Assembly (NCBI RefSeq): GCF_014650115.1
Contig: NZ_BMUI01000003.1
Span: forward strand, 62,001-126,000
Source: Streptomyces olivaceoviridis
GTDB lineage: Bacteria; Actinomycetota; Actinomycetes; Streptomycetales; Streptomycetaceae
DNA: 64,000 bases
Direction: 5' to 3'
Position numbers and translations under genes: made by a program
Part shown: piece by piece, positions 9,759 through 18,533 of the stretch
Position numbering within the stretch: position 1 is the first letter of the stretch
Layout of the letters: each line of letters opens with the position of its first letter
The notes under the pieces: generated by a model
Seen by the model: only the letters and a program-made list of their open reading frames with translations
What the model was told of the DNA's origin: nothing
The model's database searches: none

Positions 9759-10133
9759 ATGGCCAACACCGAGACCGCGCTGAAGGAAGCCCTCACCTCC
9801 ATAGAGGGCGCCACCGGTGTCGCGCTCGTCGACTACACCAGCGGGATGGCGCTGGGCACGATGGGCGGCAGCAAGACCTTCGACCTGAACGTGGCCGCCG
9901 CCGGCAACACCGACGTCATCCGCGCCAAGATGCGCACGATGGAGATGCTCGGCCTCAAGGGCGGCATCGAGGACATCTTGATCACCCTCTCCGACCAGTA
10001 CCACCTGATCCGCCTGCTCAGCAGCCGCGGCGGCAACGGGCTGTTCCTGTACCTGGTCCTCGACTCCGGCCGGGCCAACCTGGCGATGGCCCGGCACCAG
10101 CTCAAGCGGATCGAGGCGGAGCTGGAGGTCTGA
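9759..10133 (+). CDS. Roadblock/LC7 domain protein (last of operon)
   Basis: A compact 124-residue Roadblock/LC7 protein with ATG after GAGAGGACC, 10 nt from the previous stop. The conserved start (LKEALTSIEGATGVALVDYTSGMALG), the ILITLSDQYHLIRLLS strand pair and the LARA-type C-terminal helix (NLAMARHQLKRIEAELEV) are clear. It is a paralogue of the first gene in the operon. The tail of the operon meets a convergent membrane-protein gene only 7 nt away. Confidence 0.88.
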   Translation: MANTETALKEALTSIEGATGVALVDYTSGMALGTMGGSKTFDLNVAAAGNTDVIRAKMRTMEMLGLKGGIEDILITLSDQYHLIRLLSSRGGNGLFLYLVLDSGRANLAMARHQLKRIEAELEV

Positions 10134-10140
10134 CGGCGGC

Positions 10141-10743
10141 TCAGACCAGTGCGCCGGTACGGCGGCGGGCCCCGCCCGGGGCCGCGTCGCCGGCCGTGAC
10201 GCCCGTACCACGCAGGCCCTTGACGGCCTTGCCCGCCGGTCGCCCGCCGCGCCGGTCGAGCCAGTCGACGCGCACCCACAGCAGCGTCTCGCGGGCCCGC
10301 TCCAGCCGCCCGAGCCACGCGGCCTTCAGCCGCAGCCCGGTGCCGAGCCCGGCCAGCAGCATGCCGCCGGCCGCGGGCACGGCGAAGGCGGAACCGAGCG
10401 CGACCGCCCAGCCCAGCAGCAGCCACCAGCGGTGGCCCCGGCGCCAGGCGCGCACGGTCACCGCCCGGTCCTGGAGCACGTCGTACTTGCCCGCGCGGGC
10501 CACTTCGCGGGAGAGGGCGGTGTACCGGCCCCGCCGGACGAGTGCCACGACGGCCGCGCCGACGAGGAACAGCGCCGCCCCCGCCAGCACGCCGATCCGG
10601 CGCCCGGTCACCCCCTCCGGCACGACCCCGATCCCCGCGGCGACCACCCCGAGCCACCACATCGGTGCGGCCCCGGCCCGTACGACGACGGCCACCCGAG
10701 CCAGTCCCTGTCCTCCGCGTCCTCCGCGTCCTCCGCGCGCCAC
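10141..10743 (-). CDS. Integral membrane protein of unknown function
   Basis: About 200 residues with hydrophobic segments near residues 26-44 and 50-69 and a longer hydrophobic stretch near 105-139 that may be two segments, separated by basic loops, and an Arg/Ala-rich C-terminal tail. I chose the GTG at 10743 because GGGAGG lies 6 nt upstream; an ATG at 10776 would add 11 residues without a good ribosome site. No catalytic motif was recognised. It is convergent with the Roadblock operon and precedes no obvious partner. Confidence 0.65.
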   Translation of the reverse strand: MARGGRGGRGGQGLARVAVVVRAGAAPMWWLGVVAAGIGVVPEGVTGRRIGVLAGAALFLVGAAVVALVRRGRYTALSREVARAGKYDVLQDRAVTVRAWRRGHRWWLLLGWAVALGSAFAVPAAGGMLLAGLGTGLRLKAAWLGRLERARETLLWVRVDWLDRRGGRPAGKAVKGLRGTGVTAGDAAPGGARRRTGALV

Positions 10744-10836
10744 GTCAGCCTCCCGTGTCACGTGTCCCCTGCGCATGTGTCTCGTAGGGAAGCTAATAGC
10801 AGAACGTGAGACGAATCTGAGAGTGGCGGGGCCCGG

Positions 10837-11679
10837 TCATTCCACGAACAGGCCGCGGGCCGCCGCCTTCGCGTCGAACTCCTCCAGACGCGCCTGGGCG
10901 TCCGGCAGGTCGTCGCACAGCGCCTCCAGCAGCACCCGGCCGAGCAGCATCGGCGCGCACGCGGTGTCGAAGGCGAGCCCGGTGCCGACGGCGGCGGGCA
11001 GCAGCAGGTCGGAGTACTTGGCGACCGGGGCGAACGCGGAGTCGGCGACGGTGACCACGGTCAGGCCGGCGTCCTTGGCGTAGGCGAGGGTGTCCACGAC
11101 CTCGCGCGGGTGCCGGGGCAGCGCGAAGCAGAGCAGGGCGGTGGCGCCCGCGCGGACGGCGGCGTCGATGCGGTCGTGGATCATCGTGCCGCCCTCGTGG
11201 AGCAGCCGGACGTCCGGGTGCACCTTGGCGGCGAAGTAGGAGAAGCCGTACGCCTGGGAGGCGGCGGCGCGCAGGCCGAGCACCGGCAGCGGGCGGGAGG
11301 CGGCGAGGATCCGGCCGGCCCGCTGCACCGGGCGGGGGTCGGCGAGCAGCTCGGCGAGGTGCCTGAGGTTCTCGATCTCGGCCTCGACGGCCTGCTGGTA
11401 CTCGTTGTAGGCGAAGACCCCGGCGGCCGGTTCGGCCGGGACGACCTCGCGCAGGTGCCTGCGCAGGGCGGGATAGCCGTCGAAGCCGAGGGCGACCGCG
11501 AACCGGGTCACCGACGGCTGGCTGACCCCGGCCAGTTCGGCCAGTTCCACGCTGGACAGGAAGGGCACGTCGGCGGCCCGGCGCACCATGCTGTGCGCGA
11601 TGCGCCGCTGGGTCGGCGTGAGCCGGTGGCCCTCGAAGAGCGCCTGCAATCGGTTGGCAGGGCTGTCGGTCCCGCTCAT
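10837..11679 (-). CDS. RpiR/MurR-family transcriptional regulator (HTH + SIS)
   Basis: 280-residue regulator. The N-terminal HTH_6 domain has RIAHSMVRRAADVPFLSS then VELAELAGVSQPSVTRFAVALGF. The C-terminal sugar-isomerase (SIS) domain, about residues 110-250, is marked by PLPVLGLRAAASQAYGF and an AVRAGATALLCFALP strand. The start is ATG 11679 behind GGAGGGGGAG. It is divergent from an NCS1 permease gene. RpiR regulators sense small metabolites through SIS; because its intergenic region shares a box with the hut promoter, it may control both. The ligand is unknown. Confidence 0.88.
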   Translation of the reverse strand: MSGTDSPANRLQALFEGHRLTPTQRRIAHSMVRRAADVPFLSSVELAELAGVSQPSVTRFAVALGFDGYPALRRHLREVVPAEPAAGVFAYNEYQQAVEAEIENLRHLAELLADPRPVQRAGRILAASRPLPVLGLRAAASQAYGFSYFAAKVHPDVRLLHEGGTMIHDRIDAAVRAGATALLCFALPRHPREVVDTLAYAKDAGLTVVTVADSAFAPVAKYSDLLLPAAVGTGLAFDTACAPMLLGRVLLEALCDDLPDAQARLEEFDAKAAARGLFVE

Positions 11680-11734
11680 CACGTACTCCCCCTCCGGATT
11701 CCTCGACGCCCCGGGAGAGTACAGCGCCGAGGCA

Positions 11735-11790
11735 TTGACAAACACGGGCCTTCTATTCAGACAGTGTGTCGCTGCATACCGTTATACAGC
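11735..11790. promoter_or_regulatory. Divergent regulatory region: permease promoter, hut-like box and palindrome
   Basis: TTGACA at 11735-11740 is a perfect -35 for the permease. The 11-nt box TCTATTCAGAC at 11752-11762 is identical to one in the hutU promoter. A 20-bp imperfect palindrome GCTGCATA-ccgt-TATACAGC (one mismatch per arm) lies at 11771-11790, just before the permease ribosome site. This is a plausible operator for the divergent RpiR regulator, by inference. Confidence 0.5.
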
Positions 11791-11808
11791 CCAGTGTGGG
11801 GAGAACGC

Positions 11809-13221
11809 ATGGCTCAGCTCGTGGAACTGCGCTCCATCGACGTCGTCCCGGACGAGGAACGGCACGGCACGGCCTTCAGTCAGTTCACGCTCTGGCTCGG
11901 GGCCAACCTCCAGATCACGGCCGTCGTCACGGGTGCCCTGGCGGTCGTCTTCGGCGGGGACGTGGTGTGGTCGGTCGTCGGCCTGCTGCTCGGCAACCTG
12001 CTCGGCGGCGCCGTGATGGCCCTGCACTCCGCCCAGGGCCCGAAACTCGGCCTGCCGCAGATGATCCAGTCGCGGGCGCAGTTCGGGGTGCGCGGGGCGG
12101 TCGTACCGCTGCTGCTGGTGATCGTGATGTACGTCGGCTTCTTCGCGTCCGGCAGCGTGCTCGCCGGGCAGGCGGTGGGCGAGCTGACCCACACGGACGA
12201 CACCACCGGGATCGTCCTCTTCGCGGCCGTCACGGCGGTCATGGCGACCGCCGGCTACCGGGTCATCCACGCCCTCGGCCGGGTAGCGAGCATCGTCTGC
12301 GCGCTCGCCTTCGTCTACCTCGCCGTACGCCTCCTGGACCGCGCCGACACCTCCGCGCTGCTGCACGACGCGCACTTCTCGCTGCCGGTGTTCCTGCTGG
12401 CGGTGTCCCTGTCGGCGTCCTGGCAGCTGGCGTTCGGACCGTACGTGGCGGACTACTCGCGCTATCTGCCGCGGACGACGTCCACGAAGGCCACCTTCTG
12501 GTGGACGCTGTCCGGCTCGGCGCTGGGCTCCCAGTGGTCGATGACCTTCGGGGTGCTGGTCGCGGCCACGGCGGGCGAGACGTTCCTGGACAGCCAGGTC
12601 GGGTACGTCGTCGCCCTCGGCGGCACGGGCCTGGCCGCGTCCTTCTTCTCCTTCGTCATCGCGCTCGGCAAGCTCACCGTCAACGTCCTCAACACCTACG
12701 GCGGCTTCATGTCGATGGTGACGAGCGTGAGCGGCTTCCGCGGGCAGCGGCGGCTGTCCCGGGCAGGCCGGGCCGCGTACATCGGGCTGGTGATGGTCGC
12801 CGGGACCGCGGTGGCCCTGCTGGGCAAGGACAGCTTCCTGTCCTCGTTCAAGGACTTCCTGCTGTTCCTGCTGACCTTCTTCACGCCCTGGTCGGCGATC
12901 AACCTGGTCGACTACTACGTGATCTCCAAGGAGCGGTACGACCTCCCGGCCCTCGCCGACCCGCACGGCCGCTACGGCGCCTGGCGCTGGGACGCCCTCG
13001 CCGTGTACGCGGCCGGTCTGCTCGCCCAGCTGCCGTTCCTCGCCACGAGCTTCTACACCGGCCCGCTGGTGGACCCGCTGGGCGGTGCGGACATCTCCTG
13101 GATCGTCGGTCTGGCCGTGCCGGCGCTGCTGTACTGGCTGGTCGCGCGCCGCGACACGGTGGCCGGCCCGAACCCCGACCGGGGGGCTAACCCCAGTGCC
13201 GTCGAGTCGGCCGCTCCCTAG
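11809..13221 (+). CDS. NCS1-family permease (cytosine/purine/allantoin type)
   Basis: 470-residue inner-membrane transporter with about 12 hydrophobic segments and the NCS1 hallmarks: FTLWLGANLQITAVVTGAL at the N-terminus, GLPQMIQSRAQFG, a WQLAFGPYVADYSRYLP block and a TFFTPWSAINLVDYYVI segment. NCS1 proteins import nucleobases, hydantoins, allantoin or related N-heterocycles with a cation. Substrate cannot be read from sequence; genetic linkage to the hut box makes an imidazole or ureide compound possible. The ATG at 11809 follows GGGGAG. Confidence 0.9.
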   Translation: MAQLVELRSIDVVPDEERHGTAFSQFTLWLGANLQITAVVTGALAVVFGGDVVWSVVGLLLGNLLGGAVMALHSAQGPKLGLPQMIQSRAQFGVRGAVVPLLLVIVMYVGFFASGSVLAGQAVGELTHTDDTTGIVLFAAVTAVMATAGYRVIHALGRVASIVCALAFVYLAVRLLDRADTSALLHDAHFSLPVFLLAVSLSASWQLAFGPYVADYSRYLPRTTSTKATFWWTLSGSALGSQWSMTFGVLVAATAGETFLDSQVGYVVALGGTGLAASFFSFVIALGKLTVNVLNTYGGFMSMVTSVSGFRGQRRLSRAGRAAYIGLVMVAGTAVALLGKDSFLSSFKDFLLFLLTFFTPWSAINLVDYYVISKERYDLPALADPHGRYGAWRWDALAVYAAGLLAQLPFLATSFYTGPLVDPLGGADISWIVGLAVPALLYWLVARRDTVAGPNPDRGANPSAVESAAP

Positions 13222-13231
13222 GCTGACCGCC

Positions 13232-13681
13232 ATGAGCACACTCGATCCCCGGGACGCCGGCCTCAGGACGGACCCGAACCTCCGGAAGGACCTGGACGCG
13301 ACCGTGCGCGCCCGCAGGGAACTGGGTGACGACTACGACTCCGCGCTGGTGGAGTCCTTCCTGGAGAAGGTCGAGCAGCGGATCGACGACGCGGTGGACC
13401 GCCGGGTGCGGCGCCGACTCGCCGAGCGGCAGATGGCGACGGCCCGCGAGACCCGGCGGCCGAAGCCGACCGACTCCTGGGGCGAGCGCTACGGCTTCGC
13501 CCTGATCACCCTGGTGCTGGCGATCCCGCTGTCCGCCATCGCGGGCGCGGTCGCCGGGCTGTCCGGGATGGTGGTCACCTGGCTCGGCATCGTCGGCGTC
13601 AACGGGGTGCAGGCCGTACGGCTCCACCCGGACCTCCTCGCCGGCCGGCGCGGCCACGACGGCACGGCGCGGGGCGAGTGA
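13232..13681 (+). CDS. Small integral membrane protein, unknown
   Basis: 149 residues. An acidic/basic N-terminal region with helical repeats (DYDSALVESFLEKVEQRIDD, residues about 35-54) precedes a basic stretch and one hydrophobic region of two segments (YGFALITLVLAIPLSAIAGA and GLSGMVVTWLGIVGVNGV). This is a common actinobacterial conserved layout. ATG 13232 lies 7 nt after TAGGCT, an arrangement typical of leaderless transcripts, and there is no ribosome site. It may therefore be transcribed from its own promoter inside the end of the permease gene. Function unknown. Confidence 0.75.
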   Translation: MSTLDPRDAGLRTDPNLRKDLDATVRARRELGDDYDSALVESFLEKVEQRIDDAVDRRVRRRLAERQMATARETRRPKPTDSWGERYGFALITLVLAIPLSAIAGAVAGLSGMVVTWLGIVGVNGVQAVRLHPDLLAGRRGHDGTARGE

Positions 13682-13712
13682 CGGTCGGACCGGGCGACCG
13701 CGCTCGGCGGGG

Positions 13713-14474
13713 TCAGGCCTGCCGGGTCGGCAGCACCATGATCTGGCGCAGGTTGACGTGCCGGGGGCGGCTGGTGACGTAGGCGACGACGTCGGCGACC
13801 TCCGCCGCGGCCAGTCCCCCGATCGCCCCGAACAGCTCGTCGAGCTGCCCGGACAGCTCCGCGCTACCGACGTGGGACGCCAGTTCGGTCTCCGTGAGTC
13901 CCGGCTCGATGTTGGTGACCCGGACGTCCCGCGGCCCCAGTTCGCCGCGCAGGCTCTGCGACAGGTAGGTGACGGCCGCCTTGGTCGCCCCGTACACCGC
14001 GTAGTTCGGGAAGGTCACGTGCGCGCCGATGGAGGAGATGTTCACCAGGTCGGCGGTGCGCCCCCCGGCCGCGGCGGCCAGCAGGTCGGCGGTGAAGGCG
14101 CGGATGATCCGCAGCACGCCGGTGACGTTGGTGTCCAGCATCCGCTGCCACTCGTCGAGCCGGCCCTCCTCGACGGGGTTCGGCAGCATGACACCGGCGT
14201 TGTTGACGACGAGGTCGACGGCGCCGAACACCTCGTGGACCCGGTCCCGGGCAGCCGCCACGGACGCGTCGTCGGTGACGTCGGCGGCCACCGCGAGCGC
14301 CTGGCCGCCCGCCGCCCGGATCTTCTCCACCAGCGCGTCCAGCCGGTCCGCGCGCCGGGCGAGCAGCGCCACCCGGGCCCCCTCGGCGGCCAGGTGCAGG
14401 GCGACGGCCTCGCCGATGCCGCTGGCGGCCCCGGTGACCACGGCGGTACGGCCGGACAGGTTCTCGTACGACAT
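13713..14474 (-). CDS. Short-chain dehydrogenase/reductase (classical SDR)
   Basis: 253 residues with all classical SDR marks: cofactor motif VVTGAASGIGEAVA (about residues 11-24), LVNNAGVM, the catalytic Ser in NISSIGAH and YAVYGATKAAV (YxxxK). The RRADR segment after beta-2 favours NADP(H). The C-terminus (HVNLRQIMVLPTRQA) is typical of the YdfG/serine-dehydrogenase-like SDRs. It starts at ATG 14474 with GAGGGAG. It is divergent from an XRE regulator across a region holding an inverted repeat, so it is the likely target of that regulator. The substrate is unknown. Confidence 0.9.
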   Translation of the reverse strand: MSYENLSGRTAVVTGAASGIGEAVALHLAAEGARVALLARRADRLDALVEKIRAAGGQALAVAADVTDDASVAAARDRVHEVFGAVDLVVNNAGVMLPNPVEEGRLDEWQRMLDTNVTGVLRIIRAFTADLLAAAAGGRTADLVNISSIGAHVTFPNYAVYGATKAAVTYLSQSLRGELGPRDVRVTNIEPGLTETELASHVGSAELSGQLDELFGAIGGLAAAEVADVVAYVTSRPRHVNLRQIMVLPTRQA

Positions 14475-14550
14475 GGGTGCTCCCTCGTGGATCGCCGGCC
14501 GGGGCTGCTCCCCGGCGGCCCGCACCACTCTCGTCGCGTCCGGCCGCCCT

Positions 14551-14615
14551 ACCCAGGGATGCGGTTTTCCTGGGTCTGCCAGTACCACGATCGACGGGCT
14601 CCGTTCCCCTACGAT
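14551..14615. promoter_or_regulatory. SDR/XRE divergent operator and leaderless promoter
   Basis: A 7-bp inverted repeat ACCCAGG / CCTGGGT (14551-14557, 14569-14575, 11-nt spacer) lies between the two genes. TACGAT at 14610-14615 sits 6 nt before the XRE ATG, which points to a leaderless transcript. The repeat is a candidate autoregulatory operator; binding is not shown. Confidence 0.45.
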
Positions 14616-14621
14616 CGGGCC

Positions 14622-15476
14622 ATGGACGGGGACTGGACCGAAGCAGAGGTGGGCGACTTCCTGCGCTCGCGCCGCGCCCGCATCAGGCCGGAGGAGGTCG
14701 GGCTGCCCGCGCACGGGCGGCGCCGGGTGCCGGGCCTGCGCCGCGAGGAGGTGGCCCAGCTCGCGGGTGTGAGCGTCGACTACTACATCCGGCTGGAGCA
14801 GGGCCGGGGAACCAGCGTGAGCGACGCCGTGCTGGACGCGGTCGCGCGGGTGCTGCGGCTGGACGAGACGGAGCACGCGTACCTGCGCACGGTGGCGCGC
14901 CCCCGCCGGCAGCGGCGGAAGCCGGCCGGTGCGCCCCGCGTCCGGCCCGGCGTGCAGCTCCTCCTCGACGGCATGGAACGCAACCCGGCGTTCGTGCTGG
15001 GCCGCCGCATGGACGTGCTCGCCTGGAACGCGCTCGGCGACGCGGTGGGCGGCTTCAGCCGCCTGGCACCGGACGAGCGGAACGTCCCCCGGCTGGTCTT
15101 CCTCGACCCGGCCTCCCGGGAGCTGTACCCGGAGTGGACGGCGGTGGCCGCGCAGACGGTGGCCCAGTTGCGGCTGCTGGCGGCCCGGTACGCCGACGAT
15201 CCCGGCCTGTGCACGCTGGTCGGCGAACTGACGCTGAAGAGCGAGGAGTTCCGCCGGCTGTGGACGGACCACGAGGTCCGCGAGTGCGCGTTCGGCGTGA
15301 AGAAGGTGCGGCACCCGGTCGCGGGCCTGCTGACCCTGCCGTACGAGACCCTGACGGTCCCGACGGACCCGGAACAGACGATCGTGGTGTACACGCCGGA
15401 GCCGGGTTCGGAGACGGCGGAGCGGCTGGCCGTGCTGGGCAGTTGGAACGCGACGACGGCCGCGGCCGGCGACTGA
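14622..15476 (+). CDS. XRE-family regulator with MmyB-like ligand domain
   Basis: 284 residues. The N-terminal helix-turn-helix is RRVPGLRREEVAQLAGVSV then DYYIRLEQGRG (about residues 34-64). The rest (PGVQLLLDGMERNPAFVLGR, DVLAWNALGDAVGG, WTDHEVRECAFGVKKVRHPVAG in parts) is the MmyB-like domain common in actinobacterial SDR-linked repressors, thought to bind a hydrophobic ligand. It probably represses its own gene and the divergent SDR. No ribosome site precedes the ATG. Confidence 0.9.
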   Translation: MDGDWTEAEVGDFLRSRRARIRPEEVGLPAHGRRRVPGLRREEVAQLAGVSVDYYIRLEQGRGTSVSDAVLDAVARVLRLDETEHAYLRTVARPRRQRRKPAGAPRVRPGVQLLLDGMERNPAFVLGRRMDVLAWNALGDAVGGFSRLAPDERNVPRLVFLDPASRELYPEWTAVAAQTVAQLRLLAARYADDPGLCTLVGELTLKSEEFRRLWTDHEVRECAFGVKKVRHPVAGLLTLPYETLTVPTDPEQTIVVYTPEPGSETAERLAVLGSWNATTAAAGD

Positions 15477-15538
15477 GGAACCACGGCGGCGAGCGGCCAC
15501 GTCCGCGACGGCGGCGCCGGTTCGGGCACGAAGGGTTG

Positions 15539-15593
15539 CGCGGGGACCGCCGCACCCCCGTTTCCGGGGGGCGGGACGACGGCGGTCCCCGCG
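15539..15593. terminator. Strong hairpin in the 341-nt XRE/CBS convergent intergenic region
   Basis: 14-bp perfect stem CGCGGGGACCGCCG (15539-15552) / CGGCGGTCCCCGCG (15580-15593), with a smaller CCCCCG-tt-CGGGGG hairpin in the loop. It lies between convergent genes (15477-15817 holds no gene that I can support) and probably stops transcription from both sides. A second smaller repeat, GGCGCC-gttc-GGCGCC, lies near 15670. Confidence 0.6.
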
Positions 15594-15817
15594 AGGGACG
15601 CGGGCCGGGTCAGGGCCGGGCCTACGCGTCCGTGGCGTCCATGGAGGTCCGGGAGCCGCTCCGGAGGTCCTTGGCGCCGTTCGGCGCCGGCCTGGGCGGG
15701 GAGCCGCTCCCACCCCTGCCGACACCCACTACTCTGCCGGGCCCGTGTTAAGCGGGTGCTGCGCGCACATGACGCGCTCGTACCACTTCCGCGAACCCAG
15801 GCCCTCGCCCGAGCCGG

Positions 15818-17209
15818 CTACTTGGTGCCGCCCTTGGCCAGGAAGGCCAGCAGGTCCTGCCGGCTGACCACGCCGGTCGGCTTGCCCTCGACCAGCACGA
15901 TCGCGGCGTCCGCCGAACCCAGCACCTGCATCAGGTCGCCGACCGGCTCGCCGGAGCCGACCTGGGGCAGCGGGGCGCACATGTGCTTCTCCAGCGGGTC
16001 CTCCAGCGAGGCCCGCTTGCTGAAGAGGGCGTCGAGCAGTTCTCGTTCCACGACCGAGCCGACGACCTCGGCGGCCATCACGTCCGGGTGACCGGCGCCC
16101 GGCTTGACGACGGGCATCTGCGAGACGCCGTACTCGCGCAGCACCTCGATGGCCTGGCCGACGGTCTCCTCCGGGTGCATGTGCACCAGGGACGGGATGG
16201 AGCCGCCCGCCTTGTGGCTCAGGACGTCGCCGACGCGGGCGCTGGGGCCCTCGTCCTCCAGGAAGCCGTAGTCGGCCATCCACTCGTCGTTGAAGATCTT
16301 GCTGAGGTAGCCCCGGCCGCTGTCCGGCAGGAGCACGACCACGACGTCGTCCGGGCCGAGCCGCTCGGCGACCTTCAGCGCGGCCACGACGGCCATGCCG
16401 CAGGAGCCGCCCACCAGCAGGCCCTCCTCCTTGGCCAGCCGGCGGGTCATCTGGAAGGAGTCCTTGTCGGAGACGGCGACGATCTCGTCCGCGACGGTGC
16501 GGTCGTAGGCGGTCGGCCAGAAGTCCTCACCGACGCCCTCGACCAGGTACGGCCGCCCGGAGCCGCCCGAGTACACGGAGCCCTCGGGGTCGGCGCCGAT
16601 GACCTTGACCGCGCCCTGGCTGGCCTCCTTCAGGTAGCGGCCGGTGCCGGAGATGGTGCCGCCGGTGCCGACGCCCGCCACGAAGTGGGTGATCTTCCCC
16701 TCGGTCTGCTCCCACAGCTCGGGGCCGGTCGAGTGATAGTGCGAGAGCGGGTTGTTGGGGTTGGAGTACTGATCGGGCTTCCAGGCGCCGGGCGTCTCGC
16801 GCACCAGCCGGTCGGAGACGTTGTAGTACGAGTCGGGGTGCTCCGGGGCCACGGCGGTCGGGCACACGACCACCTCGGCGCCGTACGCGCGCAGCACGTT
16901 GATCTTGTCGGTGCTCACCTTGTCCGGGCACACGAAGATGCACTTGTAGCCCTTCTGCTGGGCCACGATGGCGAGTCCCACGCCGGTGTTGCCACTGGTC
17001 GGCTCGACGATCGTGCCGCCCGGCTTCAGCTCCCCGCTCTGCTCCGCGGCCTCGATCATGCGCAGGGCGATGCGGTCCTTCACGGAGCCGCCCGGGTTGA
17101 AGTACTCCACCTTGGCCAGGACGGTCGCCTGGATGCCCTTGGTCACGTTGTTGAGCCGCACCAGCGGGGTGTCGCCGACGAGGCTGATCATCGAGTCGTG
17201 GTATCGCAC
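15818..17209 (-). CDS. Cystathionine beta-synthase (PLP fold type II + CBS domain pair)
   Basis: 463 residues. It condenses homocysteine and serine to cystathionine in reverse trans-sulfuration (or O-acetylserine-type chemistry). PLP lysine is K44 in YFNPGGSVKDRIA, with SGNTGVGLAIVAQQKGYK for substrate/phosphate, GVGTGGTISGTGRYLK as the glycine loop and LLPDSGRGYLSK near the core end. The C-terminus carries two CBS motifs (residues about 335-460) that typically bind adenosyl ligands. The GTG at 17209, just before RYHDSMISLVGDTP, has GGAGAC upstream. The cell role matches S. coelicolor-type Cbs; there is no cystathionine lyase next to it. Confidence 0.92.
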   Translation of the reverse strand: MRYHDSMISLVGDTPLVRLNNVTKGIQATVLAKVEYFNPGGSVKDRIALRMIEAAEQSGELKPGGTIVEPTSGNTGVGLAIVAQQKGYKCIFVCPDKVSTDKINVLRAYGAEVVVCPTAVAPEHPDSYYNVSDRLVRETPGAWKPDQYSNPNNPLSHYHSTGPELWEQTEGKITHFVAGVGTGGTISGTGRYLKEASQGAVKVIGADPEGSVYSGGSGRPYLVEGVGEDFWPTAYDRTVADEIVAVSDKDSFQMTRRLAKEEGLLVGGSCGMAVVAALKVAERLGPDDVVVVLLPDSGRGYLSKIFNDEWMADYGFLEDEGPSARVGDVLSHKAGGSIPSLVHMHPEETVGQAIEVLREYGVSQMPVVKPGAGHPDVMAAEVVGSVVERELLDALFSKRASLEDPLEKHMCAPLPQVGSGEPVGDLMQVLGSADAAIVLVEGKPTGVVSRQDLLAFLAKGGTK

Positions 17210-17366
17210 CGTTGTCTCCGGTCGCTGCAAAAGAACTGTTCGTAGTGGTGCCGCCAGCCTAAGGCCAGCGATGTGGCGCGGGCGGTTGTTCACTCCCCGT
17301 CGAGATTGGCGCACGGTCCGTACGGGGCAAGGAGTGGATACGGCTACGAGGAGGTGGCGGCGACGC

Positions 17367-18383
17367 ATGACGAGGATGTCGAGGGCACGAGTGGCCCGGC
17401 GCATCGCGGCCGGGGCGGCGTACGGCGGGGGCGGGGTCGGGCTCATCGGCGCGGCCGTCGTCGGTCTGGTGCTGGCGGAGGTGCGACTGGCACGGCGCCA
17501 TGTGGGCAACGGCAGCGGGGGGCGGGTGCCGGTGGCCGACGGCGTGTACGGGCACGCGTACGACATCCCCGGCGAACCGCCGCTCCGCCTGACCATGCTC
17601 GGCGATTCGACGGCGGCGGGGCAGGGCGTGCACCGGGTGGGCCAGACCCCCGGGGCGCTGCTGGCCTCCGGGCTGGCGGCGGTGGCGGAACGCCCGGTGG
17701 AGCTGCGGAACGTGGCGGTGCCGGGCGCGCGGTCCGACGACCTGGACCGCCAGGTCGCGCTGGTGCTGTCCGCGCCCTCCCCCGTCCCGGACATCTGCGT
17801 GATCATGGTCGGCGCGAACGACGTCACCCACCGGATGCCCCCGACCCGCTCGGTACGGCACCTGTCGACGGCGGTACGACGACTGCGCACGGCCGGCGCC
17901 GAGGTGGTGGTCGGCACCTGCCCCGACCTCGGCACCATCGAGCCGGTGCAGCAGCCGCTGCGCTGGCTGGCCCGGCGGGCGTCCCGGCAGCTGGCGGCGG
18001 CCCAGACGATCGGGGTGGTGGAGCAGGGCGGGCGCACGGTGTCGCTGGGCGACCTGCTCGGCCCCGAGTTCGAGGCGAATCCGCGGGAGCTGTTCGGGCC
18101 GGACAACTACCACCCGTCGGCCGAGGGCTACGCGACCGCGGCCATGGCCGTCCTGCCCACGGTGTGCGCGGCGCTGGGCCTGTGGCCGGAGGAGGAACGG
18201 CCGGACGTGTCGCGCCGCGAGGGTTTCCTGCCGGTGGCCCGCGCGGCGGCCGAGGCCGCGTCGGAGGCCGGCACCGAGGTGACGGCGGCCATGCCGACGG
18301 GACCGCGGGGGCCGTGGGCGTTGCTCAAGCGGAGGCGCCGGCGGCGGGTACCCGAGGCGGAGCCGGCGGCCCGGCCCCTGTGA
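17367..18383 (+). CDS. Membrane-anchored SGNH/GDSL hydrolase
   Basis: 338 residues. The start ATG follows GAGGAGG. An N-terminal signal-anchor (about residues 10-35) leads outside to an SGNH fold with block I TMLGDSTAAGQG (catalytic Ser), block III IMVGANDVT and block V DNYHPSAEGY carrying Asp/His. Proteins of this type are carboxylesterases or lipases of the cell envelope. The C-terminal 80 residues are variable and end in a basic tail. It is divergent from the cystathionine synthase gene over about 157 nt. The substrate is unknown. Confidence 0.87.
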   Translation: MTRMSRARVARRIAAGAAYGGGGVGLIGAAVVGLVLAEVRLARRHVGNGSGGRVPVADGVYGHAYDIPGEPPLRLTMLGDSTAAGQGVHRVGQTPGALLASGLAAVAERPVELRNVAVPGARSDDLDRQVALVLSAPSPVPDICVIMVGANDVTHRMPPTRSVRHLSTAVRRLRTAGAEVVVGTCPDLGTIEPVQQPLRWLARRASRQLAAAQTIGVVEQGGRTVSLGDLLGPEFEANPRELFGPDNYHPSAEGYATAAMAVLPTVCAALGLWPEEERPDVSRREGFLPVARAAAEAASEAGTEVTAAMPTGPRGPWALLKRRRRRRVPEAEPAARPL

Positions 18384-18533
18384 CGCGCCTCCGCCGGGGT
18401 CGGGCCGGGCCGGAGCCAAGCAAGCGCTTAGACAATTGCGGCCAGTGTCACACCGCGACACCGGTGACCTGGCCCATACGTACGGGTAACTTCCCACCTG
18501 CCCTGCCAGAAAAAATCCGCCACTGGAGCCGTG

